Assembly (NCBI GenBank): GCA_009617715.1
Contig: VTFK01000537.1
Coordinates: 79,159-143,158 of the forward strand
Source: Plectrocnemia conspersa
Lineage: Eukaryota; Arthropoda; Insecta; Trichoptera; Polycentropodidae
Direction: 5' to 3'
DNA length: 64,000 nt
In this document: in pieces, positions 17,462 through 30,100 of the stretch
How the letters are laid out: each line of letters begins with the position of its first letter
How positions within the stretch are numbered: the stretch's first letter is position 1
Made by a program: the position numbers and the translations under genes
The notes under the pieces: generated by a model
Databases searched by the model: none
Seen by the model: the letters and a program-made list of their open reading frames with translations, nothing else
Told to the model about the DNA's origin: nothing

Positions 17462-17769
17462 CTATTTATATATTTATTTATTCATTCATTATGGCCAAAA
17501 GCAAGACAGCGACCGATGGTGCCTTGTCCACTGTTCACTCGCATTTTATTCAAAATAAACATGTAAACTATTATAAGCTTTTAATAAAAATACTACAAGA
17601 TTGTACGAATTTGGTGATGATTATTATTCTTGTGGTACATGTGACTCCACAATTTAAGTTTGTGATTTTGAAGCATGCGTGATTCATGGCGTCGCTGCTT
17701 GATTTGCTAGTTCTGTGGTTATAAACTGACGACTCCCACTTTCATTATACTAGCAACACCGAATTACAC

Positions 17770-17820
17770 ATTTTGAACCTTATCATCCGCTATAACGTTA
17801 GAATCGTTTATTTCTAGCAT
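17770..17820 (-). CDS. Possible 5' coding segment (MLEINDSNVIADDKVQN), unassigned
   Basis: An ATG at 17820-17818 opens MLEINDSNVIADDKVQN, followed by a GT (GTGTAA) that would join phase 0 to the segment at 17461. The frame is open upstream too (KRRSFEIT). Very short; reported only because its neighbours on the same strand look coding. Confidence 0.2.
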
Positions 17821-17879
17821 AGTAATTTCAAAAGATCGGCGCTTAACGGGTAATAAGCGAAATAAGAGATTAATATGTA

Positions 17880-18304
17880 TATATAATCATTTTATTAGCA
17901 GTATTATTGAATGACACAGATTGAAAAAACATCATTTTTTTCATTTAAAAATACTTTGATACATATTTGTTCATTAATATTAAACAATACTGCGTTGTAA
18001 CATCAGTACATTAAAACATACTTATTAATAGATAATGTGTTAGTAATGTATACATATATTTTTATTTATTTTTCTTAATTCAACATTATCAGCATTTTGA
18101 ACACCAATAGAAAATATTATATAAAACAGTAAAAAAACGCTATAATTTAAATAACTTAAAATAAAAAATTAATACAGATGTACGACTGACTGCCTTTACA
18201 GAACATTTAATATTATTGTGTTTTAATAAATTATATATATTTATATATATATATATATATTTTAAACTCAAAAATTATATTTATACATATATTTAAAATA
18301 AGCA
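17880..18304. other. AT-rich spacer with (TA)n at 18232-18261
   Basis: Low-complexity AT sequence including a TA microsatellite. No gene recognised. Confidence 0.6.
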
Positions 18305-18685
18305 TTTTTCGTTTTAACGCACAGGTTCAATAAATAAATAAATATATATGTATATATATAAATATTGTATTTACGTTGGTATTTTTTAATGTCTCAATAT
18401 TTCGCCGAAAATGTCTTTGGCATCAGGAGAAAATTATTTTTGGTCCGCTTTCTTTATCATCTAACAAATAAAAAAGTTTTAGATAAAAAAAGTATACTAA
18501 AAATAATTTTCTTCTGAGGATATCGAAAGACATTTTCGTCAAAATATTGAGACTTCAAGAAACGTCGAGATAAAACGTAAATACAAAAAAATATGTATAT
18601 ATATATATAAATAACTCACGTTAAAATAAATAATATTTTTAAATATATATATATATATATATAAATATATATTTAACACGAAAAA
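18305..18685. mobile_element. Large foldback (inverted-repeat) element
   Basis: Two long arms are complementary: 18366-18441 (TGTATTTACGTT...GTCTCAATATTTCGCCGAAAATGTCTTT...AAAATTATTTTT) with 18499-18585. Weaker pairing continues through (TA)n-rich arms to TTTTTCGTTTTAA (18305-18317) against TTAACACGAAAAA (18673-18685). No coding capacity. Likely a foldback MITE that landed in, or expanded with, TA microsatellites. Confidence 0.7.
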
Positions 18686-19411
18686 GAGCTTAAAATTATA
18701 ATTTATATCTATATGGCATGGCACGCGTTACACAGCAACTTCAGAATAATACACATAAGTTTTATTCAGTTCATGTATAGGAATTTCATGTTTAGCTCAC
18801 GTTATTCTCCTCCTAACCTTAAAATAAAAAGAAGAATAAAAGATTAATAAAACAACCAGTGCAATAGTGTAATTAGATTTACTTTGTAATACTCGTTTTT
18901 ATTTTTGGTTAAGAAATAATTCCATAGAATTTCATCAGTAAAAATGGTCTGATATATATTTACAATATTTTACATAATAATCGCTTATTTTTGTGAAAAA
19001 AATGTATGAAATATAAGTTTTTTCAGGGTTTTTTAAAGGAAATCATTCACAAGCAACAAACTGAAAAATTTGATGTACTTTAATAACTGTTTAATATATG
19101 ATTTGGGAAATATATTATTAATTTCGATGGGGATTATAATTTATTAGTCAGGATCCATTTCGTCATTTACCTAACTACCCAGGTATTTAAAACACTTTAC
19201 CCTCTCAATTTTATCTCCGTCTATTAACAAGCTTACCATGCCACAAGGAAGGCAAATGTGTAAACGGTACACTCATCATTCACCTCGTTCATAGCTGCGC
19301 TGGGAGCTATTTTTTTTGGTCAAAGGAGGCGAATTCAGTACATATTTACACAGCCATTGTTCAGTTCGCAATGAGTGGTCTATTAACATTTTTTTTATTA
19401 TGTTTTGAAAA
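18686..19411. other. Spacer without recognised gene
   Basis: AT-rich sequence read on both strands; no gene, splice structure or known repeat was recognised. Confidence 0.5.
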
Positions 19412-19665
19412 ATGGAGTGGAGTAACGCTCGAGTGTTTGAATTTTTGGAACTGTACCATGATGAACTTGTTATTTGGAACCCGAAGCATCCACTGCATAA
19501 AAACAAGAAAAAAGTCCACGATTCATGGACTCGTATCGTCCAGTTTGAATGTATCCATTGATGAATTAAAGATAAAAAGAAATTCGTTGATAGCTATATT
19601 TCGCAGCCATTGCAGGAGGAAAGAAACCTCTATTAAATCCGGTACTGGACACTCGACGTGTTGTA
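19412..19665 (+). pseudogene. Broken MADF-domain gene fragment
   Basis: The frame from the ATG at 19412 reads MEWSNARVFEFLELYHDELV, IWNPKHPLHKNKKKVHDSWTRI and stops. A shifted frame continues SIDELKIKRNSLIAIFRSH, RRKETSIKSGTG. This is the start and middle of a MADF (Myb/SANT-like, Adf-1-type) DNA-binding domain: W/F-x-LY, hydration-like WNPKHP, KVHDSWTRI, then LK.KR..L...FR. It has one in-frame stop and a frameshift. MADF genes are abundant in insects, some as partners of PIF/Harbinger transposons, so it may be a mobile-element relic. Confidence 0.7.
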
Positions 19666-19890
19666 GCGAGTGACGAGCTAAACACGAGTGCGAATTTGTA
19701 AATGCGGTATAACAGAAGTTTCAGCGAGTGACTCATTTTGTTTATTAAATTACATGATAAAACATATTCCAGGGTTTCATTCGGCTCACCTTAGTACATT
19801 ATTTTTCGAAACTAATTTAAAATGCTCACTTTTGTTTACTTGACCATTGCTAATTAAAAATGTCACTGTGTTGTGCACTAGGTAACTTAC

Positions 19891-20113
19891 TTATTTGTCC
19901 GAGCGGCCGCTTTTCACTGTGCGGATGTACAAACATATATTTAGAAATCAACAGTTGGAACAAAAAACTAAAGAGTATTGTAAACGACCAAATGAAAATG
20001 TTGGTGGCTGAGCTGGGACGAGGATAAAAGTGGTGGGGATGTGGTATATACACAGGCGGAGGGGATTCCACGGCGTCAAACTGCTCCCAGAACAACGGCG
20101 ATCCAGGAGACAT
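19891..20113 (-). CDS. Unassigned open segment with one membrane helix and a strong splice donor
   Basis: From the ATG at 20113 the frame reads MSPGSPLFWEQFDAVESPPP and VYIPHPHHFYPRPSS, then a hydrophobic stretch NIFIWSFTILFSFLFQLLI that could span a membrane, then KYMFVHPHSEKRPLGQI up to a GTAAGT donor at 19890-19889. The first half is GC-richer than the surroundings. An in-frame ATG also lies at 20179. It could be a 5' exon of a minus-strand gene downstream of perlecan, but no partner exon was proved. Confidence 0.3.
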
Positions 20114-20199
20114 GCTGCTGCTTTCCAAAATTTGCGGCAATAAAAAAGTCATACATATGTCATGTGAATAAAGAGACAAATAGCATTCAATGTCTTGAC

Positions 20200-20980
20200 G
20201 TGAAACATCCTTGCAGGTACAAACATTGTTTCATACAAGCAACAATAAAGTGAACTAGGTTAAGGGAGTGTAGTCTACTCATCGGATTGTGAAAATTTGC
20301 TTTTTATTAATGTAATTTTTCATAATTGGCTATCGCCTGATAATTGAAAAATTCGTTCAAAGTTTAAGAGAGGTATTGAATTCGTAAAATTGTTATTGTA
20401 AAATGTGTGTATGTGAATAATTTGCTCTAAGGAAATATACTTTTGAGATAAGCATAAAGATATATGTATGTCCTGTTTTATAATGTTTCAAATATGAAGG
20501 TTTGGTTAGCACTAACTCAACACTAATTAGATGAGATAATATTATGCGTAATTTTAATCATTTAACAAAAACAGATTTTCTATGCTCTATCCTGGTAAAA
20601 AATTTAGTGGGCATTTATTAACTTAAGTACATTAATAAGTAACTAGTTGTGATTAGCTTATTTTTATCAAACTTTTAGATTTTACATACAATAATGTTAG
20701 TTTTTACTGATATCTATATTTAAATTATGATATTGAACCCACATATACATTTATATCTGCTTGAGTATTTTTTTATAAAATCGTAGTATAAAGTTTTGTG
20801 ACGACTAATCAATTTTACAATAACTCTCTATACTTTGAACACATCTAGTTTTCAAAAATAACATGCCACACTTATCTTAGTTCTATGTATTCGAAACATA
20901 CAGGATATTTCACGTATAAAATATATGGTTTATAAAAGATTTGCAAATATTAATATTATTATTTTATATGGATGTTTTTT
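20200..20980 (-). other. trol: Perlecan 3' UTR and downstream flank
   Basis: After the perlecan stop (20983-20981) the minus strand is AT-rich and non-coding. A possible AATAAA is at 20619-20614. The true 3' end is not determined. Confidence 0.4.
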
Positions 20981-23900
20981 TTATAAAATTGGAAATACAA
21001 ACTTTGGGCAATGGCCTGCATTTCTAGAAGCGATCGCATTCCTCCCTAGGTTGATGGCTGGATGATCTGTAGTTTCTTGGAGTTCAATCTGATGTAAACA
21101 TCCGTTAAAACCAATGATTCCAAACGATGTCATGTTCACTGGTAATCCGCCTGAAAAAAATGTAGTAATTTTATGACTTTGTTGATATTTCAAATTTTTT
21201 TATCAGTATCTACAAAATTAAAAGCGCATTTGTATTTAATCACAGAGGAAGGTCATCTCCATGATCGTCCTTTCCCACTTTTCACTTTGCATATAGCTAG
21301 ATTTTCAAGGAAAAATACATCATGCACAAAATAAAAAAAAGATACAAACCAATGTAGATGTTGCTATCAGCATTGAGTATGACGCTCATTCCAGAACCGC
21401 TAGCCCTCTCTTCAATATCGTCAACTTCCAACGACACGTCAAAGCCGATACGCTTCGCTATGATCTTATGCCGTTTATTATCAGCTATGAAGACTCTCTT
21501 GTTTGCTATGGTGTTCACTCCAGTGCCAAGTTCCCATTGGAATTCTGCATATCCTCCATTAACTAAAACACAAATGTAACAGCATATTCTATACCGTAGT
21601 TTTGTGGCACAATAAGAGTACTTGTTCACAATTGTTTTTTCTTATAATTTAATATAACATCTTTGTTATTATTGGGTTAGCTTTCCATTGATTTTTCAAT
21701 AGGTCAAATTTTGATAAATAATATTTTAACCAGTTACTAACTATTCAACATTACGAAGTCTCCGCTGGACATCCTTCCTTTTTCTCCCTGGAATACCAAA
21801 AGACCATCGGTGGATTCGGTGGTGATAGCCACTGCTATCATTTCAGGAATTCGGTAATCTCGGTGCGGGAACAGCGATGCTGGCAGTTCAACATAACCTT
21901 CACCGTTGAGCGAAACGTCCTCTCCCAACTCAAGATCTGTATGTTGAAAATGACACGTTAGTTGTTGATTTGTTATTGGAAGTCGATATATGGAGGTACT
22001 CACAGTCCTTGCAGTTATATCCGCCGGTGTTTAAGGGACAATCACACTTGTAGAGGTTATCGCTTAGAGGTCTGCAAGTTGAGTTGCGTTGACAAGGTTG
22101 GGCGTCGCATGGTTTGTATCCGTTGGTCGGTGTGATTCTGAATTGGCAATTGCTGCCTTGGAAGCCATCAGGACATAAACAGCGATCAGGGTCTTCAGGT
22201 CGACACCAGCCTCCATTTATGCAATGTGGGCATAGCACATCAACCTGAAATCAAAAGCATAGAATTATAAACCATGACAAATACCATAGATAAAAGCAAT
22301 GTGATAATCATCTTTTGGTGCCGTATCAGTCTTTGGACGTAGGTAACTACTATTTCCTTATATTGGGCAAGCCGAAACAATTTTTTGATACCAAGTCCCA
22401 TCCATGTTATTTATATATTTTCTTCCTGAATTACCTAGATCTTTGAAGGAATATATTCATACAAAACAATGCATCTATTGTTTCCAACCCACCACTGAAT
22501 CTAAATTGTAAATCGGTAATTATGCTTTTGCACTTGTGTTTGATTATCTCTTGGATGATTTTGAGAAGTATTTCAAGTGTGTGACTCATTAAACTGATCG
22601 ATCGTAATGAATAACGTCTTCGTTTTTATATTTTCTTCGTTTAGTAATTTTAATAATTCTACAGATATATTATCATTTTATGTATGTTTCTTATTTTTGG
22701 TTTTGTCCCCGTTTCACACCATCGGTCTTAGTGGTTGCAGGGATTTCCTTTTTTTTTAGTTGTCCCTGTTTAGAGCTTCACAATTATGGTAAGTCTATCT
22801 ATAGATGTAAATGCACTTTAGGCATTGAAAAACATGCATTAGACACACTGGAGGCTTAGAAAAATAATGTCTTTGTATTCTTTCGCTCAAAGAATAACAA
22901 GATAAATAATATAAATTCCATGTGCGCTACAATAACACTCAATATGTTACTTAAAGTTAAAATACTCACAAATTAGTTAAAACCTCTAACCGAGTATGTC
23001 AACTACAATGGCGATGACGCAGGTTTATTTATTTGAATGTGAATTTTTGCTTTCTGAGAAGTGACAATGGTTTTTTGCGTTCGCTTATTGCCATTGCCGC
23101 TGCCAATGTAGTATGATCATTGAGCTATTCGTAAAAATATTAAATATTCTATGCAAATCGATATGAAATCTAGGATACAGGCAATCAGAGAAATAGGATG
23201 AAGATTTATATCAGGAATTACCAGACGAAATAAAAAAATCAAGACTCGAACATTTTAAGTTACTCGGAAAAGACTGAATTCAAAAAAGCTACAAACGAAA
23301 AGGGATATGAATTTATCCCAATACATCGCAGTCGCAAAGAAATGTGTTAATTGTAATATATTACCACTCATTTTAAAGTTGAATAAGTCGGTTTCAAAAA
23401 AGTAAGATTTTCATGTTCTTCTAGTTCTAACATTCAATTCGTAAAACGTAGCAACACTATTATAATTCTAATAATTTGAAACCTCTACAAATAAAATTCT
23501 CTTGGTATTCTTTGAGGTGAAAATAGGTGTCGGATGTTATCTACAGACACATTAACAACAAATAAATTAACATAATACCTCCGTGAAAGATTCATTCTCT
23601 TCAGGGTACATGTCTCCTCTGCGCGACGGATTGTTGTCGTTTGATTCTTCCGAGCATTCTTTGATGTTTGCAGACTTGATTGGGCCGTTCATTATGTCAA
23701 GCTTTTGACCCAGCACTTCCACCTGAAACATGACGAGATATTTGAATAGCATGAAAGCTACATTTTTGTTTCCAAAGTTAATTACATCGGCGATGCATCC
23801 GTTAAAACCGCTTTCAACTCCTGTTCCCTTGTTGATCGTCAGCCACTTGCTATCGTATCCTCCAACGTACAGAGGTGTGGTTAAATAAAGAGCCTGTAGA

Positions 23901-26900
23901 CAACAATTATATTTGGATCATATAACATATAAATAATATTTAAAAAAAAAACAATAAAAATACATACTCTTGATCCGTTAACAGTTATTGTCCTTAACTC
24001 TTGTCCTTCTACATACAATTTTCCGATGTTCATCAATCTGGATATATTCACGTGAACCCATTGATTAGCAACCAGAGGTTTTTGGCTGCGAATAACTGCC
24101 GCACCTGAAGATGAAAAAAATTTAAGAAAGAAGCAGGCAATTAAGGGTGAGAAAAATGTCTCAAGTTGCTCACCCGATCCAACGTCACATCTGTACTCCA
24201 AGTAGCCGTCCTTTACGGCAAGAGACGTAAAATGGCCGTGTCCTCCTCTCGACTCAGCGCTGTAGAGAATAAGTCCATCTTTGATGGGGTAGTTAGGCTT
24301 GATCTTTAAGCTCATTTTCATGTGACGGGTCGCTTTTGGAGGCGCATAGGCTATGTAGGCACCTCCACCAAATGCAGGATACTCAATAGACAAACGGGTT
24401 TCGCATCTGTGATTTAAATACAATTTATAGTTTGGTGCTTCAGATCACACGAGAAACAAATAAATGAAGATGTTACACCTTTTTTATGAAGAGAATACTT
24501 AAATTATGAAAATTCAATGGCAAAGATATACATGAATAGATACTAACCGTTCGCCAATGAATCCTATGGGGCAAGTGCAGTTAAAGCCGTTGGCAGTGTC
24601 TGTGCAACGTCCTGTACCACACAACCCAGGCCGACAAGCTTCACCTCTTTGGTTACAATCAAGACCTGAGTATCCTTCGGGACAGAGGCACATGTAGCCC
24701 CGTTCCGTTAAAGCTTCCTAAAAATGCAAAGAACGTGCTCAGTATAGAAATTTAATCAAAAGTAACAATTCTTCATTATATTGTTTAACTTTAGTACAGA
24801 TTCTAGTTTGAAACTGATAGTAAATGAAGTTGCATTTGCACTAGGGATTCTGTGTCGAGACAACCCGAGAATTTATTCTCGGGAATTCTTTGATTTTTTG
24901 CAGTCTCGAGTCACAGGAATTTAAAAAAATAACCCGAGACTCGAGACTTTCCGATTCAAATTTTATTTAATATATCCTACATTTGTTTTTTAATGAAATT
25001 ATGAGTTTACGAAGTAGAAGGTATTTTAATATCGTCGTTCATTCATAGTGATGTGGCGGCGTTCTGACAGTTCCGAGTGCTGCCACACCACCGCTCAACT
25101 TGAGAAGCGGGTGTTTTTAACAACTGGCAGCACACTCTCTCTCTCTCTCTCTCTCTCTCACCATGGCCAAGGATTAGCACGCAGCGTCCCCGCCAGCTCT
25201 CCAAAAACTGTCGTTTAATTAAATAGCCATCATAACTTACATGAGCTATAGTGAAAACTATATTTTCAATTTAGGACTAGTTTTCATATCAGGAAGATGT
25301 GATTCTTCTGAAATCTGAATCGTTTGAAAGATTTTGAAATTATTTTTAAAACCGACATTGTGACAGTCACAACTAATGGAGCTAGCATTATGAAAAAATT
25401 TGGACGTGAGAGTCCTGTCCAAAATCAACATTGCCTAAATCATGCAATTCATCTAGTTGTTATATACGTTTTATACCGGAAAGAGGATGAACGTCAAACA
25501 CATGAAGATTCCGATGAAGAGGACAACGAGGATGAACAATATATTTAGGAAAATGACTGAAAATAATGAAAGTGCAGAAATTCCAAATGAAAGACTATGT
25601 ATGAAACCGAGCTTTAATAAGGCTCTAAATGAGCTTCAAAAAATAATCAACTTATTTCGAAAAAATCCAGCGAAAGGTACAATTTTACAAAAATATGTAA
25701 AGAGCGAATTTGATGTAGAGCATAATTTATGTCTCGACATAAAGACAATGTGGATATCCTTAATACCTATGATCTAAAGTTTTTAAATTTACGAAATTGC
25801 ACCAGAAAATCTTTAATTGATCACGTAATGGAAAGTATTTATTAAGTATTCGTTCCTATAAAAATAGCAGTTGAAGCTTTAAGTCACTGAGATGCCACGT
25901 TATTAACTTCTGAAATTATTATTAATTTTCATTTAAAAGAAATATTTTAAATTAACACAACTTTATCGCACGAAGTTGAATATGTTATATATTAATTATA
26001 GCACAAATACCATAGACATATAAATTAATGTGTTTACCAGACAGACTGCATTGTTGTAACAAACACCTTCACTGCACGAATCGCACTCGTCGACGCGCAC
26101 TTTGTCTCTAGCGTCTCTCATGATCATTATTTCGGTATTTTCGCTCATAAGTTTTCCGATGCAACCGACGAATCTGAAAGTGTTTTAGAGGTCCAATTGA
26201 AAAAAAATGCCAATTTTGTATTAAAAATTGGAAGTCTGTATTACTTACCCTGTTCTTGGTTGGAATCTGTCAGGTAGTTGATTGGTGTCGGGCACGCCGC
26301 CAATGTAAAGAGGCTCCGAGAGGTCAAGACCTTGCTGTACTCCAGTGGAAATGCCCTTGAACGATGCTTTGTTATCCACCTTCATGTAAACTGAAACAAA
26401 CATTTTAAGCAAAAGTTAGTTACATACATATATAGAGGATCTTTGAGGACCTTTAGCTAAAAATATTTAGGAAGCGGTTTGCTGTAACTATTTTTTAATG
26501 TATTTTTTTACACAAAAAAAAAACAAGTTAACTTATAACTTATATACTGATAATGACATAGAAAAACAAAAATTTTAGAAGCTCAAGAAAATCAAGCTTT
26601 TTTATAGATGTATAATAATTGGAAAGGGCAAATTATACAATTTTCACTCACCATCTTTACGAATTCTAATGACGTTAATCGTGTGCCATTCGTCCATCGA
26701 TATTGTTTCATTGGCGCGGATAACGGTCGTCTCGTCTCCATACGAGAAGTGGAACTGTGGTACTCCGTTGTTTAGGGATAAAGCCACAAAGTCTCCGCTG
26801 TCCCTTCCAGGTCTTTGAGAGTTGTACAAAATAATTCCGTTTGCTCCTGCAACGATTCGAAAACCACATTGTCGATCACAAACATTATATAATTAAACCA

Positions 26901-27125
26901 AACAGCATTAAGCTCACCTTGAGGCTTGATCGAAATTTCAATATCAAACTTCATGTAGACATCGACTAAGGTCTTGAGTTCGACATAACCATCACCTTCA
27001 AACTTTGGAACCACATGACTCACTTTCAGTATGACCTTTTTCTCAGACTTTGTCCATCCATTACTGGTCTTGCACGTGTAATATCCGGCGTCGTTTTCCG
27101 TCAAAGATGTCAATCTCAAAACAGG
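20981..27125 (-). CDS. trol: Perlecan domain V (endorepellin-like): three LamG with EGF modules, C terminus (exons 52-64)
   Basis: Exons: 27125-26918, 26846-26652, 26390-26249, 26173-26038, 24717-24548, 24406-24174, 24104-23968, 23893-23786, 23722-23579, 22244-22004, 21936-21742, 21562-21350, 21150-20981. The first exon ends the last Ig ([12 protein letters not shown]) and starts LamG1 (FEGDGYVEL). LamG1 closes at [12 protein letters not shown]-like Cys-rich segments follow ([24 protein letters not shown]). LamG2 runs from FGGGAYIAY to GFNGCIADV. An acidic Ser/Asn/Glu-rich linker and an EGF pair ([24 protein letters not shown]) lead to LamG3 (LNGEGYVEL to GFNGCLHQI). The protein ends [11 protein letters not shown]. 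Vertebrate domain V has the same LG-EGF order and binds alpha-dystroglycan and integrin; here the role is inferred by homology. Confidence 0.95.
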
Positions 27126-30100
27126 CTAAAAATGTTTTAAATATAAGTTATTATGAATGAATCGAAGTCTTACGAATTTAAAATTTGGAAGAAGTAAAAC
27201 TATCTATAAGGTGAGTTAAGTGTATATAATTAACTAGAATAAGCAAAATTGCAATATAAAAGCTATCAACAATATGTTTATTGAGTTTATATTATAAAAA
27301 ATTAAAAGTTTGCTCTATTGTACTGTAAATTGGCAGCAGTTTTATATATATCGTGAAAAATTAAATTAGTAACAAATTGAACCAATAACAGTAATAAGAA
27401 TATAAACTTACTGATCTGTGTTTTATGCTCTTTGATAGTTCAATATGCGGTCTTTCCCATTCGTACGTAACCGGAGGCGGAATATCTGTAGAGCAAGGCA
27501 TTTCAACCATTGAGCCAATGGGTGCTACATAAATTTCATCGTTTTGGACGTCTAGCAGGGTAGCTGATCTCTTTGAATCTGGAAAGCATAATAGCATTTT
27601 TTTAAAAAATAGGAATTAGATAAGGGATATTGGATTATTATTGAATTCAATCAAACCTGTCTCAACATAGAGTGTGAAGTCTTTGAAATGTGGTGATCCA
27701 TTTCTGTCTCTTCCATCACAGCGATAAGTTCCAGTGTGGTCAGATGTAGCGTTGGAGATTAGTAGCAGTAAACCTCCAGCGATTGGCTGAAAAGTATAAA
27801 TGTTTTAAATTAAAACACAATAAAAACTATATGAGATGGGTGTGTGCCACTAAAAATATTAAAAAACTTTTAAAATCATTGTGCTCATGCCCGTGCTTCT
27901 TTGTTTTCTTCGCCTTCATTACAATGGAGACTCGGGAATGGAATATTTTTCTGTTAAAATGTCTGAAACTTCTTAAAATATGCTTTCCTCTGATTGGCAA
28001 TATATTAATATTTCATACAGGATTTCATAATATTCTTTCGTTAAGATGATTCTCTAATACTTTTCAATGGCTCATAATGAGGTTTGAACAACTTTGTGTT
28101 TTATCTTTAAAAAACGTTAACATGAAACATTTTCTAAAAATAGATCTTCTAAATATCTTGACTAGGTTCGTTAGCTAGCCTGATCCGTCATCTTGTATCA
28201 AAATGTTGGCTATTCAAAATAGAAAAAAATTTGTAACTCCGTTAAATAATCCTAAAATAATGACACTAAAAACGTTCGTTTTATAAATAAAAATATTTTA
28301 TTTTCTTAAGTGTTGTATTTTGTATGTTATTTAATTTCCTCCCACATGGTATTATAATATTTATTTTCTTTTTAGAAAACAAGATGCAGGAAGCAGATGC
28401 TTAACAATTATGGGATTATAAAATGTTTTCGTTTTATATAGATTACTTAATTTTAAGATGGTAAAGCAACTTAAGAACTACATTATTATTTACAAAAGAG
28501 ATATGGTGTATGAAATTAATATTGTACTTACTTGTGTGCTAGGTCTTTCCCGTGACGACTCCTTTGACCACCTTAAGTTGAAGTTTTCACCAGTCGTTTT
28601 GCATTCGACAACCACAGACTCTCCTTCTTTTATCGAGAGCGTTTCCGGTCTAATGATCACAGAATTCATCAAAGGTCCTGAAACATATGTTTTACATTGT
28701 TAGAATTACATATAAACTATTATGTAATTTATATATTGAATAATGAAAAAATCATATATACTCATCTTTATATGTTTATATTACAAGCATTATTAGTTAC
28801 AAAGAGTATTTATATTTACAATGATTAATTTTGCAATCATTGTTACCAATCTTTTCAAGTTATTAAAAATGCACACACACACATGCTATGAATCTGTATT
28901 TGCAATTAGTCGTTTTTTATTGTTAATTTAAGCTATATGGATAAATCATGCAACAACTTGCTTCTTGCTCATTTACATTCGAATTCCAAGTAATTTCAAT
29001 ACACAGAATTCGAATATAAGATAAAATTATACAAAAGTTGTATAAATGAGTTCTAGTATTTTTTTTTTCTATTGGAACATATAATTTCGTGAGTCAACTG
29101 ACAACAAAATAAAACTCACTTGTACATCTATACACGGGGTTAGGATTAAGCAGATGATGGACATAAATTTACAATCGGTTTAATGACATAATAACATGTG
29201 ATAGTTAATTGTAGTGAAATATAAAATAGTTAATTATGATAATGACTTATAAATATATACATATATTCCAGTTATTTCAACATTTACAAACGTAGATAAT
29301 ATTCATTATATAACATCAAAAATCATCGCCCACTGTAACTTTAAAAAATGGCATATTCAATAAATCGTAGAACCGGAACATATGGTTGCCACCGTAACTC
29401 ACATAAAGTTGCCTATCGTAGAATCAAGTATTTGTTTGTTGACATTTATTAATTATGCTATTTAATGGGTTTTTAACGTTACAGTGTAGTGATATTTTTT
29501 GGTTAAATAATAATCCGACCCTGGTATGTTTAAAGTGAAAAGCTGTTAAGTGTATGTACTTTGCTTAATAATTTTTGCTGATACATAATATTATGAATAT
29601 CGAAAGTTTTGTTTTTTTTGTCGTAAATTGATGGGTGTAAAATCAAAAAGAGCTTAAACCCATTGCAATTTTTTTGAAAAAACATGTCCGATGTCCGATT
29701 CAGCAAAGTTCTAAAATGTCTTTCAATCTGTAAATTAATAGTTTTTTTTTTTAAACATACGTGTTATTGCTTTTAAGCCCCTAGCTTGGTTAATCAAGTG
29801 ACCCCATAGTGATTATGTGATGTTTCGTTTTTACTGACCGGTGACGATTAGGTAAACTGTACTATTCGATTTTCTGCCTTGGTCATCTTTTACTTGGCAT
29901 AAGTACCGACCCGAATCCCTAGAGTGAAGCCTGGTGATAATGAGATCACCCTTCGAGTTCTGGTAAGAGGCACGGGGCAATTCGCTGTTCGCCTTCGACC
30001 AGCAAACTGTTCCCTTTCCGTTGCAATGCAACGTTATATTCGAATTTACCGGTGCCACGAGTCGTCCGTCGATACTTTTTTTATTTGTAGTTGTGAATTC

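Noticed and set aside
24841..24960. Exact left terminus of the hAT relic in the perlecan intron
   Set aside because: CTAGGGATTC and the CTCGAGAC-rich segment look terminal, but no matching right end or target duplication was found.
28458..28703. Plus-strand gene over the Ig exon 28677-28532
   Set aside because: The minus strand encodes a clear Ig half-domain with correct splice phases; the plus frame is its complement.
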